Assembly (NCBI RefSeq): GCF_021916785.1 | Contig: NZ_JAKCFC010000005.1 | Location: 310,001-374,000, forward strand | Source of the DNA: Mycolicibacterium lacusdiani | GTDB taxonomy: Bacteria > Actinomycetota > Actinomycetes > Mycobacteriales > Mycobacteriaceae | Reading direction: 5' to 3' | DNA: 64,000 nt | Shown here: positions 21,894-30,266 of the stretch, piece after piece | Numbering within the stretch: the first letter of the stretch is position 1 | How the letters are laid out: each line of letters opens with the position of its first letter | Translations under genes and position numbers: made by a program | The notes under the pieces: model-generated | What the model was told of the DNA's origin: nothing | Seen by the model: only the letters and a program-made list of their open reading frames with translations | Database searches by the model: none

Positions 21894-23681
21894 ATGACCG
21901 AATCGGACCAGGTCGTGATCGGCAGACTGTCCTCGGACTTCGCCGTCATCGCCAGTTACCTCGCCCGGGCTTCTGCCGACCTCGCTGAGTTGTCCCGCAT
22001 CGTCGCCGAGCGTCGCGTCGACGCCGTCGGCTCGTATGCGCCGCCGGTTGCGGTGCCGGTCGCACCGTACTGGGCGCCGCCTCGCGCGGCCGGTCCGCCG
22101 GTTCTGCCCGCGCCCGGGCCGCCCCCGCCCGAGAAGCACCCCGCAGCAGGGCGTTCCGAGGGATGGATCGGCAAGGCGCTTGCCGTCGCGGGAGTGGCGG
22201 TGACACTGATCGGCATCGCGCTGCTCCTGGTACTGGCCGCCCAGGCGGGCATCCTCGCGCCGGGCGTCCGCGTCGGTGCCGGTGCCGTCCTGGCCGCGGG
22301 GCTGGTGGCCACCGGCTGCCGACTCATCCGCAGGCCTGGTGGTCGGGTGGGGGCGATCGCGTTGGCGGCAACGGGTATCGCGGCCGCGTACATCGACGTC
22401 GTCGCGGTGACCACCATCTACGGGTGGGTGCCGCCGCCGGCGGGCCTCGTGGTCGCAGCACTGGTGGCGGGCGGGGGACTCACCCTGGCCCGGCGGTGGA
22501 ACTCCGAGCATCTGGGCCTTCTGGTGCTCGTACCGCTGCTTGCCTTGGCGCCCGTGGTCGCAGGGGACCTGACTCTGCTGGTGGTCGCCTTCCTCCTGGC
22601 CTTGTCGGCGGCAGCCCTGCCGGTTCAGCTGGGCAGGAACTGGACGGCGATGCACGCCGCCCGCATCGCGGTCGCCACGCTGCCCCTGCTGATCGTCTTG
22701 GTCGCGGCGGCGCCGTCGTCGGCGGGCTGGCTCTCCGCAGCGTGTGCGATCGCTGCGATTCTCGCGATGGTGGGAGCGCTGCTTCTGCTGCCGCACAGCA
22801 GTCGTCCCGTGGGTACGGCGGTACTTGGCGCGGTGGGTACGTTGCCCGTGCTGGCCCTGCCCCTGGTCGTCGATCGGGTGACGTCGGCCGTCCTGGACGC
22901 CTCGCTCGCAGCCGTCGTCCTCGGCATCGTGCTGTTGGGCCGCGAACTGCCGGGAGTGACGCGATCGGTCCGCCGGGTCTGGACGGCGTTGGCGGCGGTT
23001 GCGGGTCTGGTTGCCGTCACCGCAGCGTTCGACGGCCCGATCGCTGCGCCCGTGCTCGTCGCGATGGCGTGCGTCATGGCCGTGGCCGGACGGCACAGCG
23101 GGCTGGCCGGGGGTGCTGCCCTCGCCTTTGCCTCGGTGGGTGGGCTCTACTACCTCGACTACGCATCGATCGACGCTCTGGTGACGCCCACCGAGGTCAC
23201 CACCGCGATCGCGGTGTCGACGCTGATCACCAGCGTCCTCGTCATCGCGTGCGCATCGGTGATCGTCTGGTCGCTGGCGCACCGGCCCGATCCCGGTACC
23301 GACGTCACTCGAATCGTTTGGGGCGGTTGCGGCATCGCCGCGCTGTATGCGAGCACCGTGCTGTTCGTGACGGCGGGCGTCCTCGTCGGGGGTGAGGGTG
23401 CCGGGTTCTACGCGGGCCACGTCGCGGCGACGATCGTGTGGATCGGCGTGGCGGCCGGTCTGCTGTGGATCGCCGCTCGGATGCCGCGCACGGAGCGTTC
23501 GGCGGCGCTCGCGGGCGGTCTCGCCCTCGTCGCGGCGGCGATGGCCAAGCTGTTCCTCTTCGACCTGGGCACTCTCGACGGCATCTTCCGCGTAGTGGTG
23601 TTCATCGTCGTCGGGCTCGTCCTGCTCGGCATGGGAGCCGGGTACGCGCGGATGCTGACGCACCAAGACCAGCGCGTGTGA
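21894..23681 (+). CDS. DUF2339-like polytopic membrane protein
   Basis: A 595-residue protein. Residues 1-40 form a short helical region; residues 45-85 are Pro/Ala-rich; from residue 90 to the end there are roughly 16-18 closely spaced hydrophobic helices rich in Ala, Val and Leu with few charges. This is the architecture of DUF2339 predicted membrane proteins, which have no assigned function. Streptomyces MacRS is reported to control morphogenic membrane-protein genes, so this gene is the obvious local target of the adjacent two-component pair. Confidence 0.7.
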   Translation: MTESDQVVIGRLSSDFAVIASYLARASADLAELSRIVAERRVDAVGSYAPPVAVPVAPYWAPPRAAGPPVLPAPGPPPPEKHPAAGRSEGWIGKALAVAGVAVTLIGIALLLVLAAQAGILAPGVRVGAGAVLAAGLVATGCRLIRRPGGRVGAIALAATGIAAAYIDVVAVTTIYGWVPPPAGLVVAALVAGGGLTLARRWNSEHLGLLVLVPLLALAPVVAGDLTLLVVAFLLALSAAALPVQLGRNWTAMHAARIAVATLPLLIVLVAAAPSSAGWLSAACAIAAILAMVGALLLLPHSSRPVGTAVLGAVGTLPVLALPLVVDRVTSAVLDASLAAVVLGIVLLGRELPGVTRSVRRVWTALAAVAGLVAVTAAFDGPIAAPVLVAMACVMAVAGRHSGLAGGAALAFASVGGLYYLDYASIDALVTPTEVTTAIAVSTLITSVLVIACASVIVWSLAHRPDPGTDVTRIVWGGCGIAALYASTVLFVTAGVLVGGEGAGFYAGHVAATIVWIGVAAGLLWIAARMPRTERSAALAGGLALVAAAMAKLFLFDLGTLDGIFRVVVFIVVGLVLLGMGAGYARMLTHQDQRV

Positions 23682-23776
23682 GGACTCTCACGGCGGCGAT
23701 CGCTACCACCGGCAGCGGTGGCGCTGTTGAACCTGGCGGACGAGTTCTTACTCGACGGAAGAGGGGAGAGCAGACG

Positions 23777-24274
23777 ATGGTCGACACCACCACCAAGCGC
23801 CGCGACGAGGCCGACGTGACCGGATTCCGGGCCTCGGAAGGCCTGGCCGAGAACCTGCAGCGCGTGCTCGTGGACTTGATCGAGCTGCACCTGCAGGGCA
23901 AGCAGGCGCACTGGAACGTAGTGGGCACCAACTTCCGCGATCTGCACCTGCAGCTCGACGAATTGGTCGACTTCGCCCGCGCAGGCAGCGACACGATCGC
24001 CGAGCGGCTTCGCGCCCTCGACGGCGTGCCCGACGGACGGTCCGACACCGTCGCGGCCAGCACCTCGCTGCCCAGATTTCCGGCCTACGAGGTGAACACC
24101 GCTGAGACCGTCGACCTGGTGACCACTCGCGTGTACGCGGCGGTCGACACCATGCGCGCCGTCCACGACGACGTCGATGCCGAGGACGCCACGACGGCGG
24201 ACATCCTGCACCAGCTCGTCGACGGGCTGGAGAAGCTCGCGTGGTTGATCAAGTCGGAGAACCGCAAGGTCTAG
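23777..24274 (+). CDS. dps: Dps-family DNA-binding ferritin-like protein
   Basis: A 165-residue Dps, which oxidises and stores iron with peroxide and protects DNA as a dodecamer. The intersubunit ferroxidase ligands are all present with canonical spacing: His45 (QAHWNVVG), His57 (LHLQLDE), Asp72 and Glu76 (SDTIAERL). The short tails make it resemble mycobacterial Dps2 more than the long-tailed Dps1. A GAGGGGAGAG site precedes the ATG, and a strong terminator follows. Confidence 0.93.
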   Translation: MVDTTTKRRDEADVTGFRASEGLAENLQRVLVDLIELHLQGKQAHWNVVGTNFRDLHLQLDELVDFARAGSDTIAERLRALDGVPDGRSDTVAASTSLPRFPAYEVNTAETVDLVTTRVYAAVDTMRAVHDDVDAEDATTADILHQLVDGLEKLAWLIKSENRKV

Positions 24275-24816
24275 TCCAGAGACCCATACGTACGGCCACG
24301 CCGCCCGCTGACATAGCGGGCGGCGTGTCTTCGTTGGGGATGTGCCTACCGTTCAACGCCCCGTGATCGGGGCGTGATGGGCGTAACTATCAATTAACCA
24401 GATGCTTGCCATCGTTATTGGCGGCTAAGTCAATTAGGGTTTGCCTTCCCGGTGCGATCAGAAGCTACCTAAGAGTAGTTATTGCCGATAGCCATTGCGC
24501 TGCCTCCAAGGTGGCTGCGTAGCCGCCCCGAGGGGTTGCAGCCAATTTCGCTGCATGCCCGGTGAGCTGCGGCTATAGCGGGATTTTTGATCCTTGCGTC
24601 TGTAAACAGCACCCTTTTGATCCCATTCGTCGGTATTTGCTATATCTGCACTTGGAGGCCGTAATCAACGCGGTTTCGATCTTGTGCTGGGAGCCGTCGA
24701 GCAAACTCGGCGAGAAGTTCTGATCAATAGCTGTACAGCTTTGCTGTGGCGTGATTAGGTTTGGGCAACACCACGTTGACGCGGTCGATGAATCACGAAT
24801 GTGCATAGGAGCCTCG
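24275..24816. other. 542-bp non-coding region before the first glycoside hydrolase
   Basis: After the dps terminator no convincing gene is seen. Bases from about 24370 to 24800 are visibly richer in A and T than flanking genes, with stretches such as CTATCAATTAACC and AGTCAATTAGGG. Such long AT-rich leaders are typical Lsr2 targets in mycobacteria (inference). A GC-rich foldable patch lies at about 24505-24580, but no known riboswitch was recognised. AGGAG at 24807-24811 serves the following ATG. Confidence 0.6.
24297..24327 (+). terminator. Intrinsic terminator after dps
   Basis: CACGCCGCCCGCT (24297-24309) pairs perfectly with AGCGGGCGGCGTG (24315-24327) around GACAT. The 13-bp GC-rich stem lacks a real U-tract, which is usual for mycobacterial terminators. 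Confidence 0.8.
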
Positions 24817-26796
24817 ATGAGCAAGAAGAAGGCTGGGTTGCTCCGCAACCTCGCGACGCGGACGGTCATTGCCGCGCTTCCCGTCGCGATGGTCGGCGCG
24901 TATGCCAGTGGCATATTCACCTCGCCGCCCCGGCTCGCCGCCTACGACTACCTTCCGGTGGCAGAGATATCGGTGTCGCCGACGACCGTCGGCATCGCCA
25001 CCTCGCCGCTCTACGGGCAGACGCTGGCCCAGATCAACCAGCAGCTCGACGAGATGCAGGCGATCGGCGTGCAGAACATCCGTGTCTTCGTGCCATGGGG
25101 ACTCGTCGAACAGGTGGACGACACCTACGACTGGAGTCACATCGACGACATCATGACCGCCGCGGCCGCGCGCAACATGGGTGTGCTGGCCGAGGTGAAC
25201 GCGACTCCGCTGTGGGCCGGGCCCAACCCGAACGCTCCCGGTTTCCCGTTGGGCGCAGACACTCCGAACGTCGGGGCGTTCACCGACTTCATGCGCGACT
25301 TCGTCAACAGATACGACGAAACGGTCTCGGCGTACGAGATCTGGAACGAGCCCAATTACGTGCAATTCTCCAACCCGATCAATCCGGAGGCCTACGCGGC
25401 GCTGTTGCAGGCCGTCTATCCGGTGATCAAGAACCTCGACCCCACGGCCACCGTGGTCGCCGGCGCCGTCGGAACGACGCAGACGTCGTCCTTCACGATG
25501 GACCCCGTCCAATTCGTGCAACGCATGCTCGCCGCAGGCGCCGGAAATTACTTCGACGCACTCTCGGTTCACCCGTACGGCGAGGAGATCGCGTACTCGG
25601 GGTCGTGCCCGACGTGCCAGCCGACCGTGCTGACGCCGCGCGAGCAGGTCGAGTCGATCATGGACATGCTCAACGGCAAGAAGGTCTGGGTCACCGAGTA
25701 CGGCTTGCCCACCACCCCCGGCGGACCCTTCACGCAGGAACAGCAGGCCGCGTGGATCAAGGATCTGCTGGATCACTGGCAGACCTACGACGAGGACCTG
25801 GTCGGTCCGATCTTCCTGTACACCGGGCGCGACACCCCGAATGCCCTGAACCCGACCAATCCGCACGACTACTACGGACTCTGGACTGAGGCCGGCGCCA
25901 TGAAGGCCGCCGCCGAGATGCTCAAGAAGTGGCTGGCGGCGAATCAGCCAGGGGGCCCTGGTAATCCGGGAAACCCCGGCAATCCGGGAAACCCGATCGA
26001 TCCGATCGCGCAGTTCTTCGCCGCGGTGGCGCAGGCGGTGGCGCAAGCCATCGCGCAGGCGATCGCGAACTTCTTCGCGCAGTTCGCCGCTCCCACGTCT
26101 GCCGCGACGCTCGTCACCACCGAGACCGTGACGTCCGACGTGCAGGCCAGGCTGGCCAGTCTGGCGGCAGTCGTCGAAGACTCCGAAGCAGGCACGGTCG
26201 AAGGGGCCGAACCGGCTTCGACGGTGACGGCGGGCGATTCGCCGATCGAGGGAGATGGGACCACCGAGGCCGGTGTGGATCCGATCGCCGCCGACGCCGA
26301 GGTGGCGCCGGAGGCCCCGGCGCCGACCGTGACCGAGCCTGCCGTCACCGAGCCCGCCGTCACCGAACCCGCCGTGACCCAGCCGGTCGTGGTCGAGCCG
26401 GAGGCCACCGATCCCGAAGTCACCGAACCGGCGACGACACAACCGGATACGGACCCGACGGTGGCCGAGCCAGTGGCCGAAGAAGCCGGACCCAAGCCGT
26501 CCTCGGGCACTTCGGATCCGTCGGATGACACCAAACCGGCGGCAGGCGACCCGTCGACCGAAGATGATTCCGCCAAGCCGGCGAAGGCGGGGGATGCCAC
26601 TAGCAAGCCTGCCGGATCCGATGAGGCTGGGACCAAGTCGGTGCAGAAGTCGACGCCTAGATCCGGGACGTCGCAGCCGGGGCACCGGCACGACCGACGC
26701 ACCGGCACCGCCGAGAACTCGGGATCCAGGTCGGGATTCGTCTCGGCCGAAGCCGGTGTGGCCGCGTCCGACCCGGGTTCGGAAGCGGAGGGTTAG
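24817..26796 (+). CDS. Exported clan-A glycoside hydrolase with acidic low-complexity tail (paralogue 1)
   Basis: A 659-residue protein with a basic/hydrophobic N-terminal export or anchor signal (residues 1-30) and a (beta/alpha)8 catalytic domain to about residue 385. Glu178 in IWNEPN is the predicted acid/base and Glu294 in VWVTEYG the predicted nucleophile, the clan-A layout (GH5/GH39-like cellulase superfamily). A Cys pair lies in SGSCPTCQP. From about 390 a Gly/Asn/Pro linker, an amphipathic Ala/Gln segment and a Thr/Glu/Pro tail with TEPAV repeats follow, ending in a Ser/Lys/Arg-rich part. Substrate is unknown; a cell-envelope or environmental polysaccharide is plausible. The downstream paralogue is its closest relative in the window. 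Confidence 0.82.
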   Translation: MSKKKAGLLRNLATRTVIAALPVAMVGAYASGIFTSPPRLAAYDYLPVAEISVSPTTVGIATSPLYGQTLAQINQQLDEMQAIGVQNIRVFVPWGLVEQVDDTYDWSHIDDIMTAAAARNMGVLAEVNATPLWAGPNPNAPGFPLGADTPNVGAFTDFMRDFVNRYDETVSAYEIWNEPNYVQFSNPINPEAYAALLQAVYPVIKNLDPTATVVAGAVGTTQTSSFTMDPVQFVQRMLAAGAGNYFDALSVHPYGEEIAYSGSCPTCQPTVLTPREQVESIMDMLNGKKVWVTEYGLPTTPGGPFTQEQQAAWIKDLLDHWQTYDEDLVGPIFLYTGRDTPNALNPTNPHDYYGLWTEAGAMKAAAEMLKKWLAANQPGGPGNPGNPGNPGNPIDPIAQFFAAVAQAVAQAIAQAIANFFAQFAAPTSAATLVTTETVTSDVQARLASLAAVVEDSEAGTVEGAEPASTVTAGDSPIEGDGTTEAGVDPIAADAEVAPEAPAPTVTEPAVTEPAVTEPAVTQPVVVEPEATDPEVTEPATTQPDTDPTVAEPVAEEAGPKPSSGTSDPSDDTKPAAGDPSTEDDSAKPAKAGDATSKPAGSDEAGTKSVQKSTPRSGTSQPGHRHDRRTGTAENSGSRSGFVSAEAGVAASDPGSEAEG

Positions 26797-27263
26797 CCGC
26801 CCTAACCGACGCGCCGACTGCGCCACGGCCCCTGCCTCGCAGGGACCGTGGCGCTTCGCGTTTGCCAAGCGGACTTATGTTATTTGTGACGGTGGCTGTC
26901 ACAATTTCTCGCTGCCGCGTAAAGCGTGGGGTCTACAGGCCGTCATTCATTGCTGAAAACGGGTCCGGTAGCGGCAATATCGAATTCCAAGCGACCGGTC
27001 GGCACAAAATCACGAAGCTGTGAACTGGCCATACAGTCGCCCGAGTCACTTCCGTAACAGGTCATGTGAAGACCGGGCGAACGTCGCCAATTTCGCCATA
27101 GCAGCCATTCTTTGCGTCATTCCAGGAAGCAAAGTCGGCCAGTTTCAAGACCATTTCCCTGTTTTGATTTTGATTATGCAAATTTGCTGACGGAGTTGTA
27201 AATTCAGCCCATCGGCTGACGGTGCCGACAATTCGGAACCTCTACGACAAGGGGAAACAGGGA
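26797..27263. other. 467-bp AT-richer non-coding region between the two glycoside hydrolases
   Basis: Apart from the terminator at its start no gene is seen. The region includes AT-rich runs (for example TTTTGATTTTGATTATGC near 27163) and a perfect 7-bp dyad TTGTGAC-N7-GTCACAA at 26884-26904. The leader just before the start has GGGGAAACAGGGA as ribosome binding site. The compositional contrast with the genes resembles the leader of the first paralogue. Confidence 0.6.
26820..26854 (+). terminator. Intrinsic terminator after glycoside hydrolase 1
   Basis: GCGCCACGGCCCCTGC (26820-26835) pairs with GCAGGGACCGTGGCGC (26839-26854), with one mismatch, around a 3-base loop, followed by TTCGCGTTTG. 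Confidence 0.75.
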
Positions 27264-29216
27264 ATGGCCAAGTCCAAGGAGCGTCTGCTTCGCCGCATCG
27301 CGACCCGCAGTGTCCTCGCTGCGCTGCCCGTGGCGATCGCGAGCGCCTACGCCAGTGGTCTCTTCATAGAGCCGCCTCGTCTTGCTGAGGCGAAGTTCCA
27401 AACCGTCGCCGAGATCTCAACGACGCCAAGCACAGTCGGGATCGCGACGTCGCCGCTGTACGGCCAGCCCAAGGCGGCGATCGAGAAGCAACTCGACGAC
27501 ATGCTGGCCATCGGCGTCACCAACATTCGCGTCTTCGTCCCGTGGGGTCTGGTCGAACCGATCGACAACTTCTACAACTGGTCGAGCATCGACGACATCA
27601 TGACCGCAGCTGCGGCGCGCAACATGGGCGTGCTGGCGGAAGTGAACGGCACCCCCGTGTGGGGTGTGGCGAACGGACCCAATCTGCCGTTCGGTTCCGG
27701 TGTGCCCAACGCCAACCTCTTCAAGGACTTCATGTCCGCCTTCGCGACGAGGTACAAGGGCACGGTCTCGGCCTACGAGATCTGGAACGAGCCCAACTAC
27801 TTCCAGTTCCTCAACCCGATCGACCCGGTGGCCTACGCCAACCTCCTCAAGGCGGTCTATCCCGTTCTCAAGGCGATCGATCCCACCGCGACCGTGGTCG
27901 CCGGCGCAGTCGGGGCGACGCAGACGTTCGCGGGTCTCACCATGAGCCCCGTCGAATTCGTGCAGAAGATGCTCGCCGCAGGGGCCGCCGACTTCTTCGA
28001 CGCTCTCTCGGTGCATCCCTACGGCGACCAGATCAAGTATTCCGGTTCGTGCCCGTCCTGCCCGGCGACGGTATTGACCCCTCGCCAGCAGGTCGAGGCG
28101 ATCATGGCGCTCGTCACCGGCAAGAAGGTGTGGATCACCGAGTACGGCGTAGCGACGGGGCCGGCCGGGGTGAGTGAAGCGCAGCAGGCAGCCTGGATCA
28201 AGGACCTGCTCGATCACTGGCAGACCTACGACCCCGACGTCGTCGGTCCCGTGTTCCTGCACACCGTCCGCGACTTCCTCGTCAACCCCCAGAACCCGGC
28301 CGATCTCGAGAACTTCTTCGGACTGTGGGACATCCTCGGCAACCCGAAGGACGCGGCCCAGATGCTGAAGGACTGGATCGCCGCCCATCCCCCCGGCACG
28401 ACCACGCCGCCGCCGGTCACGGGGACGCCGACCAACCCGCTGGCGCAGTTCTTCGCCGCCATGGCGCAGATCGCGCAGTCGTTCCAGTCGGCGATCGCGA
28501 ACCTGTTCAACCCGGGCGGGTTCATCCAGGGGTTCGTCAACGCGATCTCGAATCTGTTCGGCTTCCTGCGTCCCGCGGCCCCGGCCGCCACGGTTGCGAC
28601 GCTGGCGCTGACCGAGCCCGAACCGACGGTCGCGAGCAAGCTGGCCGCCACGGTCGAACAGGAGGGGGACGCCACCGTCGTGGCGGACGAGGGCGTCGAC
28701 ACGGTGTCGGCCGAACCCACGACCGAGCCGGTGGCGGAGACGCCGAACGCTGTCGAACCCGTTGTCGCGGAACTCGATCCGGTACCGGTCGAAGCGCCTG
28801 CGGTCGTCGAGGTGTCGGTGCCGGAGGTGTCGCTGCCTGAGGTCGTGGCGCCCGAGATGGCCGTTCCCGACGTGACGGCGGAGGAGCCGGCACCGGTCGA
28901 CGAGGAGCCGGACGAGCCGACGTCGGTCGACGGCAGCGAGGGGAAGCCGTCGACCGAGTCGGCGACGTCGACGAAGTCGGGTGCCGGCTCGAGTACGACG
29001 AAGTCGGACGACTCTGATTCGACCAATGACTCGACCACCTCGTCGACGAAGTCGGACGACTCTGATTCGACCAGCGCGTCGAAGACCAGCGTGTCGAAGA
29101 CGGAAGCCAAGACGACGAAGTCCACGACCGATAGCGGCGCGGACAAGACCAAGGCCGGCTCCACGAGTTCCGCGGGCTCGTCCTCGGATTCCTCGAGCAG
29201 CGGGTCGGACGACTGA
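27264..29216 (+). CDS. Exported clan-A glycoside hydrolase with Ser/Asp/Lys-rich tail (paralogue 2)
   Basis: A 650-residue paralogue of the preceding gene, alignable over the signal and catalytic domain (shared ATSPLYGQ, NIRVFVPWGLVE, MTAAAARNMGVLAEVN, YEIWNEPN). Predicted catalytic residues are Glu176 and Glu293 (WITEYG), and the paired cysteines SGSCPSCP are kept. Beyond about residue 390 the tail diverges: a hydrophobic FNPGGFIQGF region, a Val/Pro/Glu section, and a Ser/Thr/Asp/Lys terminus with a repeated TKSDDSDST motif. Differences confined to the tail suggest duplication followed by change of surface attachment or localisation. The ATG at 27264 (MAKSKERLLRR) matches the paralogue's MSKKKAGLLRN start. 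Confidence 0.82.
   Translation: MAKSKERLLRRIATRSVLAALPVAIASAYASGLFIEPPRLAEAKFQTVAEISTTPSTVGIATSPLYGQPKAAIEKQLDDMLAIGVTNIRVFVPWGLVEPIDNFYNWSSIDDIMTAAAARNMGVLAEVNGTPVWGVANGPNLPFGSGVPNANLFKDFMSAFATRYKGTVSAYEIWNEPNYFQFLNPIDPVAYANLLKAVYPVLKAIDPTATVVAGAVGATQTFAGLTMSPVEFVQKMLAAGAADFFDALSVHPYGDQIKYSGSCPSCPATVLTPRQQVEAIMALVTGKKVWITEYGVATGPAGVSEAQQAAWIKDLLDHWQTYDPDVVGPVFLHTVRDFLVNPQNPADLENFFGLWDILGNPKDAAQMLKDWIAAHPPGTTTPPPVTGTPTNPLAQFFAAMAQIAQSFQSAIANLFNPGGFIQGFVNAISNLFGFLRPAAPAATVATLALTEPEPTVASKLAATVEQEGDATVVADEGVDTVSAEPTTEPVAETPNAVEPVVAELDPVPVEAPAVVEVSVPEVSLPEVVAPEMAVPDVTAEEPAPVDEEPDEPTSVDGSEGKPSTESATSTKSGAGSSTTKSDDSDSTNDSTTSSTKSDDSDSTSASKTSVSKTEAKTTKSTTDSGADKTKAGSTSSAGSSSDSSSSGSDD
28996..29073 (+). 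repeat. 30-bp direct repeat in the glycoside hydrolase 2 tail
   Basis: An identical 30-bp sequence occurs at 28996-29025 and 29044-29073 (48 bp apart, in frame), encoding the TKSDDSDST motif twice. Perfect identity suggests a recent duplication or gene conversion. Confidence 0.85.
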
Positions 29217-29237
29217 TAGTCGGTCCCGCCTGGTTAC

Positions 29238-29274
29238 GTACCGCCGCGATCTCCCACGGGGGTCGCGGCGGTAC
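29238..29274 (+). terminator. Intrinsic terminator after glycoside hydrolase 2
   Basis: GTACCGCCGCGA (29238-29249) pairs perfectly with TCGCGGCGGTAC (29263-29274) around a 13-base loop. Confidence 0.7.
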
Positions 29275-29310
29275 TGCGTCGGGACGTCACTGCCCGGCCG
29301 TCAAGCGAGA

Positions 29311-29387
29311 TGGTGCCCTCGGTGAGATTCGAACTCACACTGGACGGGTTTTGAATCCGTTTCCTCTGCCAGTTGGGATACGAGGGC
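29311..29387 (-). tRNA. tRNA-Leu (anticodon CAA), CCA encoded
   Basis: On the minus strand: acceptor GCCCTCG pairs with CGAGGGC over 7 bp, followed by A73 and an encoded CCA. The D loop contains GG. The anticodon arm ACGGA-TTCAAAA-CCCGT places CAA at 34-36, with one A-C mismatch at the loop end of the stem. The T arm is GTGAG-TTCGAAT-CTCAC. CAA and A73 fit leucine (UUG codons). The variable loop is only five bases, unlike the long arm of usual bacterial tRNA-Leu. As I recall, a tRNA-Leu gene lies near Rv1626 in other mycobacteria. Confidence 0.85.
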
Positions 29388-29483
29388 CTTCGCTGGTGCG
29401 GTTTCCCACCATAGATGATGAGGTGAAGCGTTCGTCATGGCCCCGAAGTCGCTGATCTGCGCGCGCCACGCCACAATGGCGTC

Positions 29484-30089
29484 ATGACCACACCCGATGC
29501 CGTCAGGCCGCGACGTGTCCTCATCGCCGAGGACGAGGCGCTGATTCGCCTCGACCTCGCCGAGATGCTCCGCGAGGAGGGGTACGACGTGGTCGGCCAA
29601 GCGGGCGACGGGCAAGAGGCCGTCGAACTCGCCGAGAGCCTCAAGCCCGACCTCGTCATCATGGACGTCAAGATGCCGCGGCGCGACGGCATCGACGCCG
29701 CCTCGGAGATCGCGGCCAAGCGCATCGCACCGATCGTGGTGCTCACCGCGTTCTCGCAACGCGAACTCGTGGAGCGGGCGCGTGACGCCGGAGCCATGGC
29801 GTATCTGGTCAAGCCGTTCTCGATCACCGACCTCATTCCCGCCATCGAGGTCGCGGTCAGCCGGTTCGGCGAAATCGCCGCTCTGGAACAGGAAGTCGCG
29901 ACGCTGTCCGACCGACTCGAGACGCGCAAGATGGTGGAACGCGCCAAGGGTTTGCTGCAGCAGAAGCAGGGCATGTCCGAGCCAGAGGCGTTCAAGTGGA
30001 TTCAACGTGCCGCGATGGATCGACGAACCACGATGAAGCGGGTGGCCGAAGTGGTGCTCGAGACCCTCGACGAACCGGGCGAGGCGTAA
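29484..30089 (+). CDS. pdtaR: ANTAR-type response regulator PdtaR (Rv1626)
   Basis: A 201-residue regulator: receiver domain 1-130 with the acidic pocket EDEAL, phosphoacceptor Asp61 (VIMDVKMPRRDG) and Lys in YLVKPFS, then an ANTAR RNA-binding domain (about 140-195: ERAKGLLQQKQGMSEPEAFKWI). ANTAR proteins act as antiterminators on paired hairpins. PdtaR works with the kinase PdtaS, encoded elsewhere in mycobacteria, and not with the two-component kinase upstream in this window. It is monocistronic here. Confidence 0.95.
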   Translation: MTTPDAVRPRRVLIAEDEALIRLDLAEMLREEGYDVVGQAGDGQEAVELAESLKPDLVIMDVKMPRRDGIDAASEIAAKRIAPIVVLTAFSQRELVERARDAGAMAYLVKPFSITDLIPAIEVAVSRFGEIAALEQEVATLSDRLETRKMVERAKGLLQQKQGMSEPEAFKWIQRAAMDRRTTMKRVAEVVLETLDEPGEA

Positions 30090-30266
30090 CGGCCAGGTTT
30101 CGAAATCGCCCATTCCAGCGGGTTGTTCAGCCCCTTCAGGTGCGGCATTTCTCAACACCACGCACTATGGCCATGCGTTGGCTATGTTCTACCCGAAGCA
30201 TCGCCGAGCCGGCCGATCCGCGCCGTGACGTCGATGTCGATGAAAACCCTGACCCGGAGGTGAAAC

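Noticed and set aside
24505..24600. Possible riboswitch in the glycoside hydrolase 1 leader
   Set aside because: The patch can fold, but the conserved cores of c-di-AMP, c-di-GMP or other known riboswitches were not found by eye.
24573..24920. 115-codon minus-strand frame before the first glycoside hydrolase
   Set aside because: It overlaps the real signal-peptide coding region and shows no domain or ribosome binding site.
26884..26904. CRP-type operator
   Set aside because: The half sites fit, but the spacer between TGTGA and TCACA is nine bases instead of six; kept only as an unassigned dyad.
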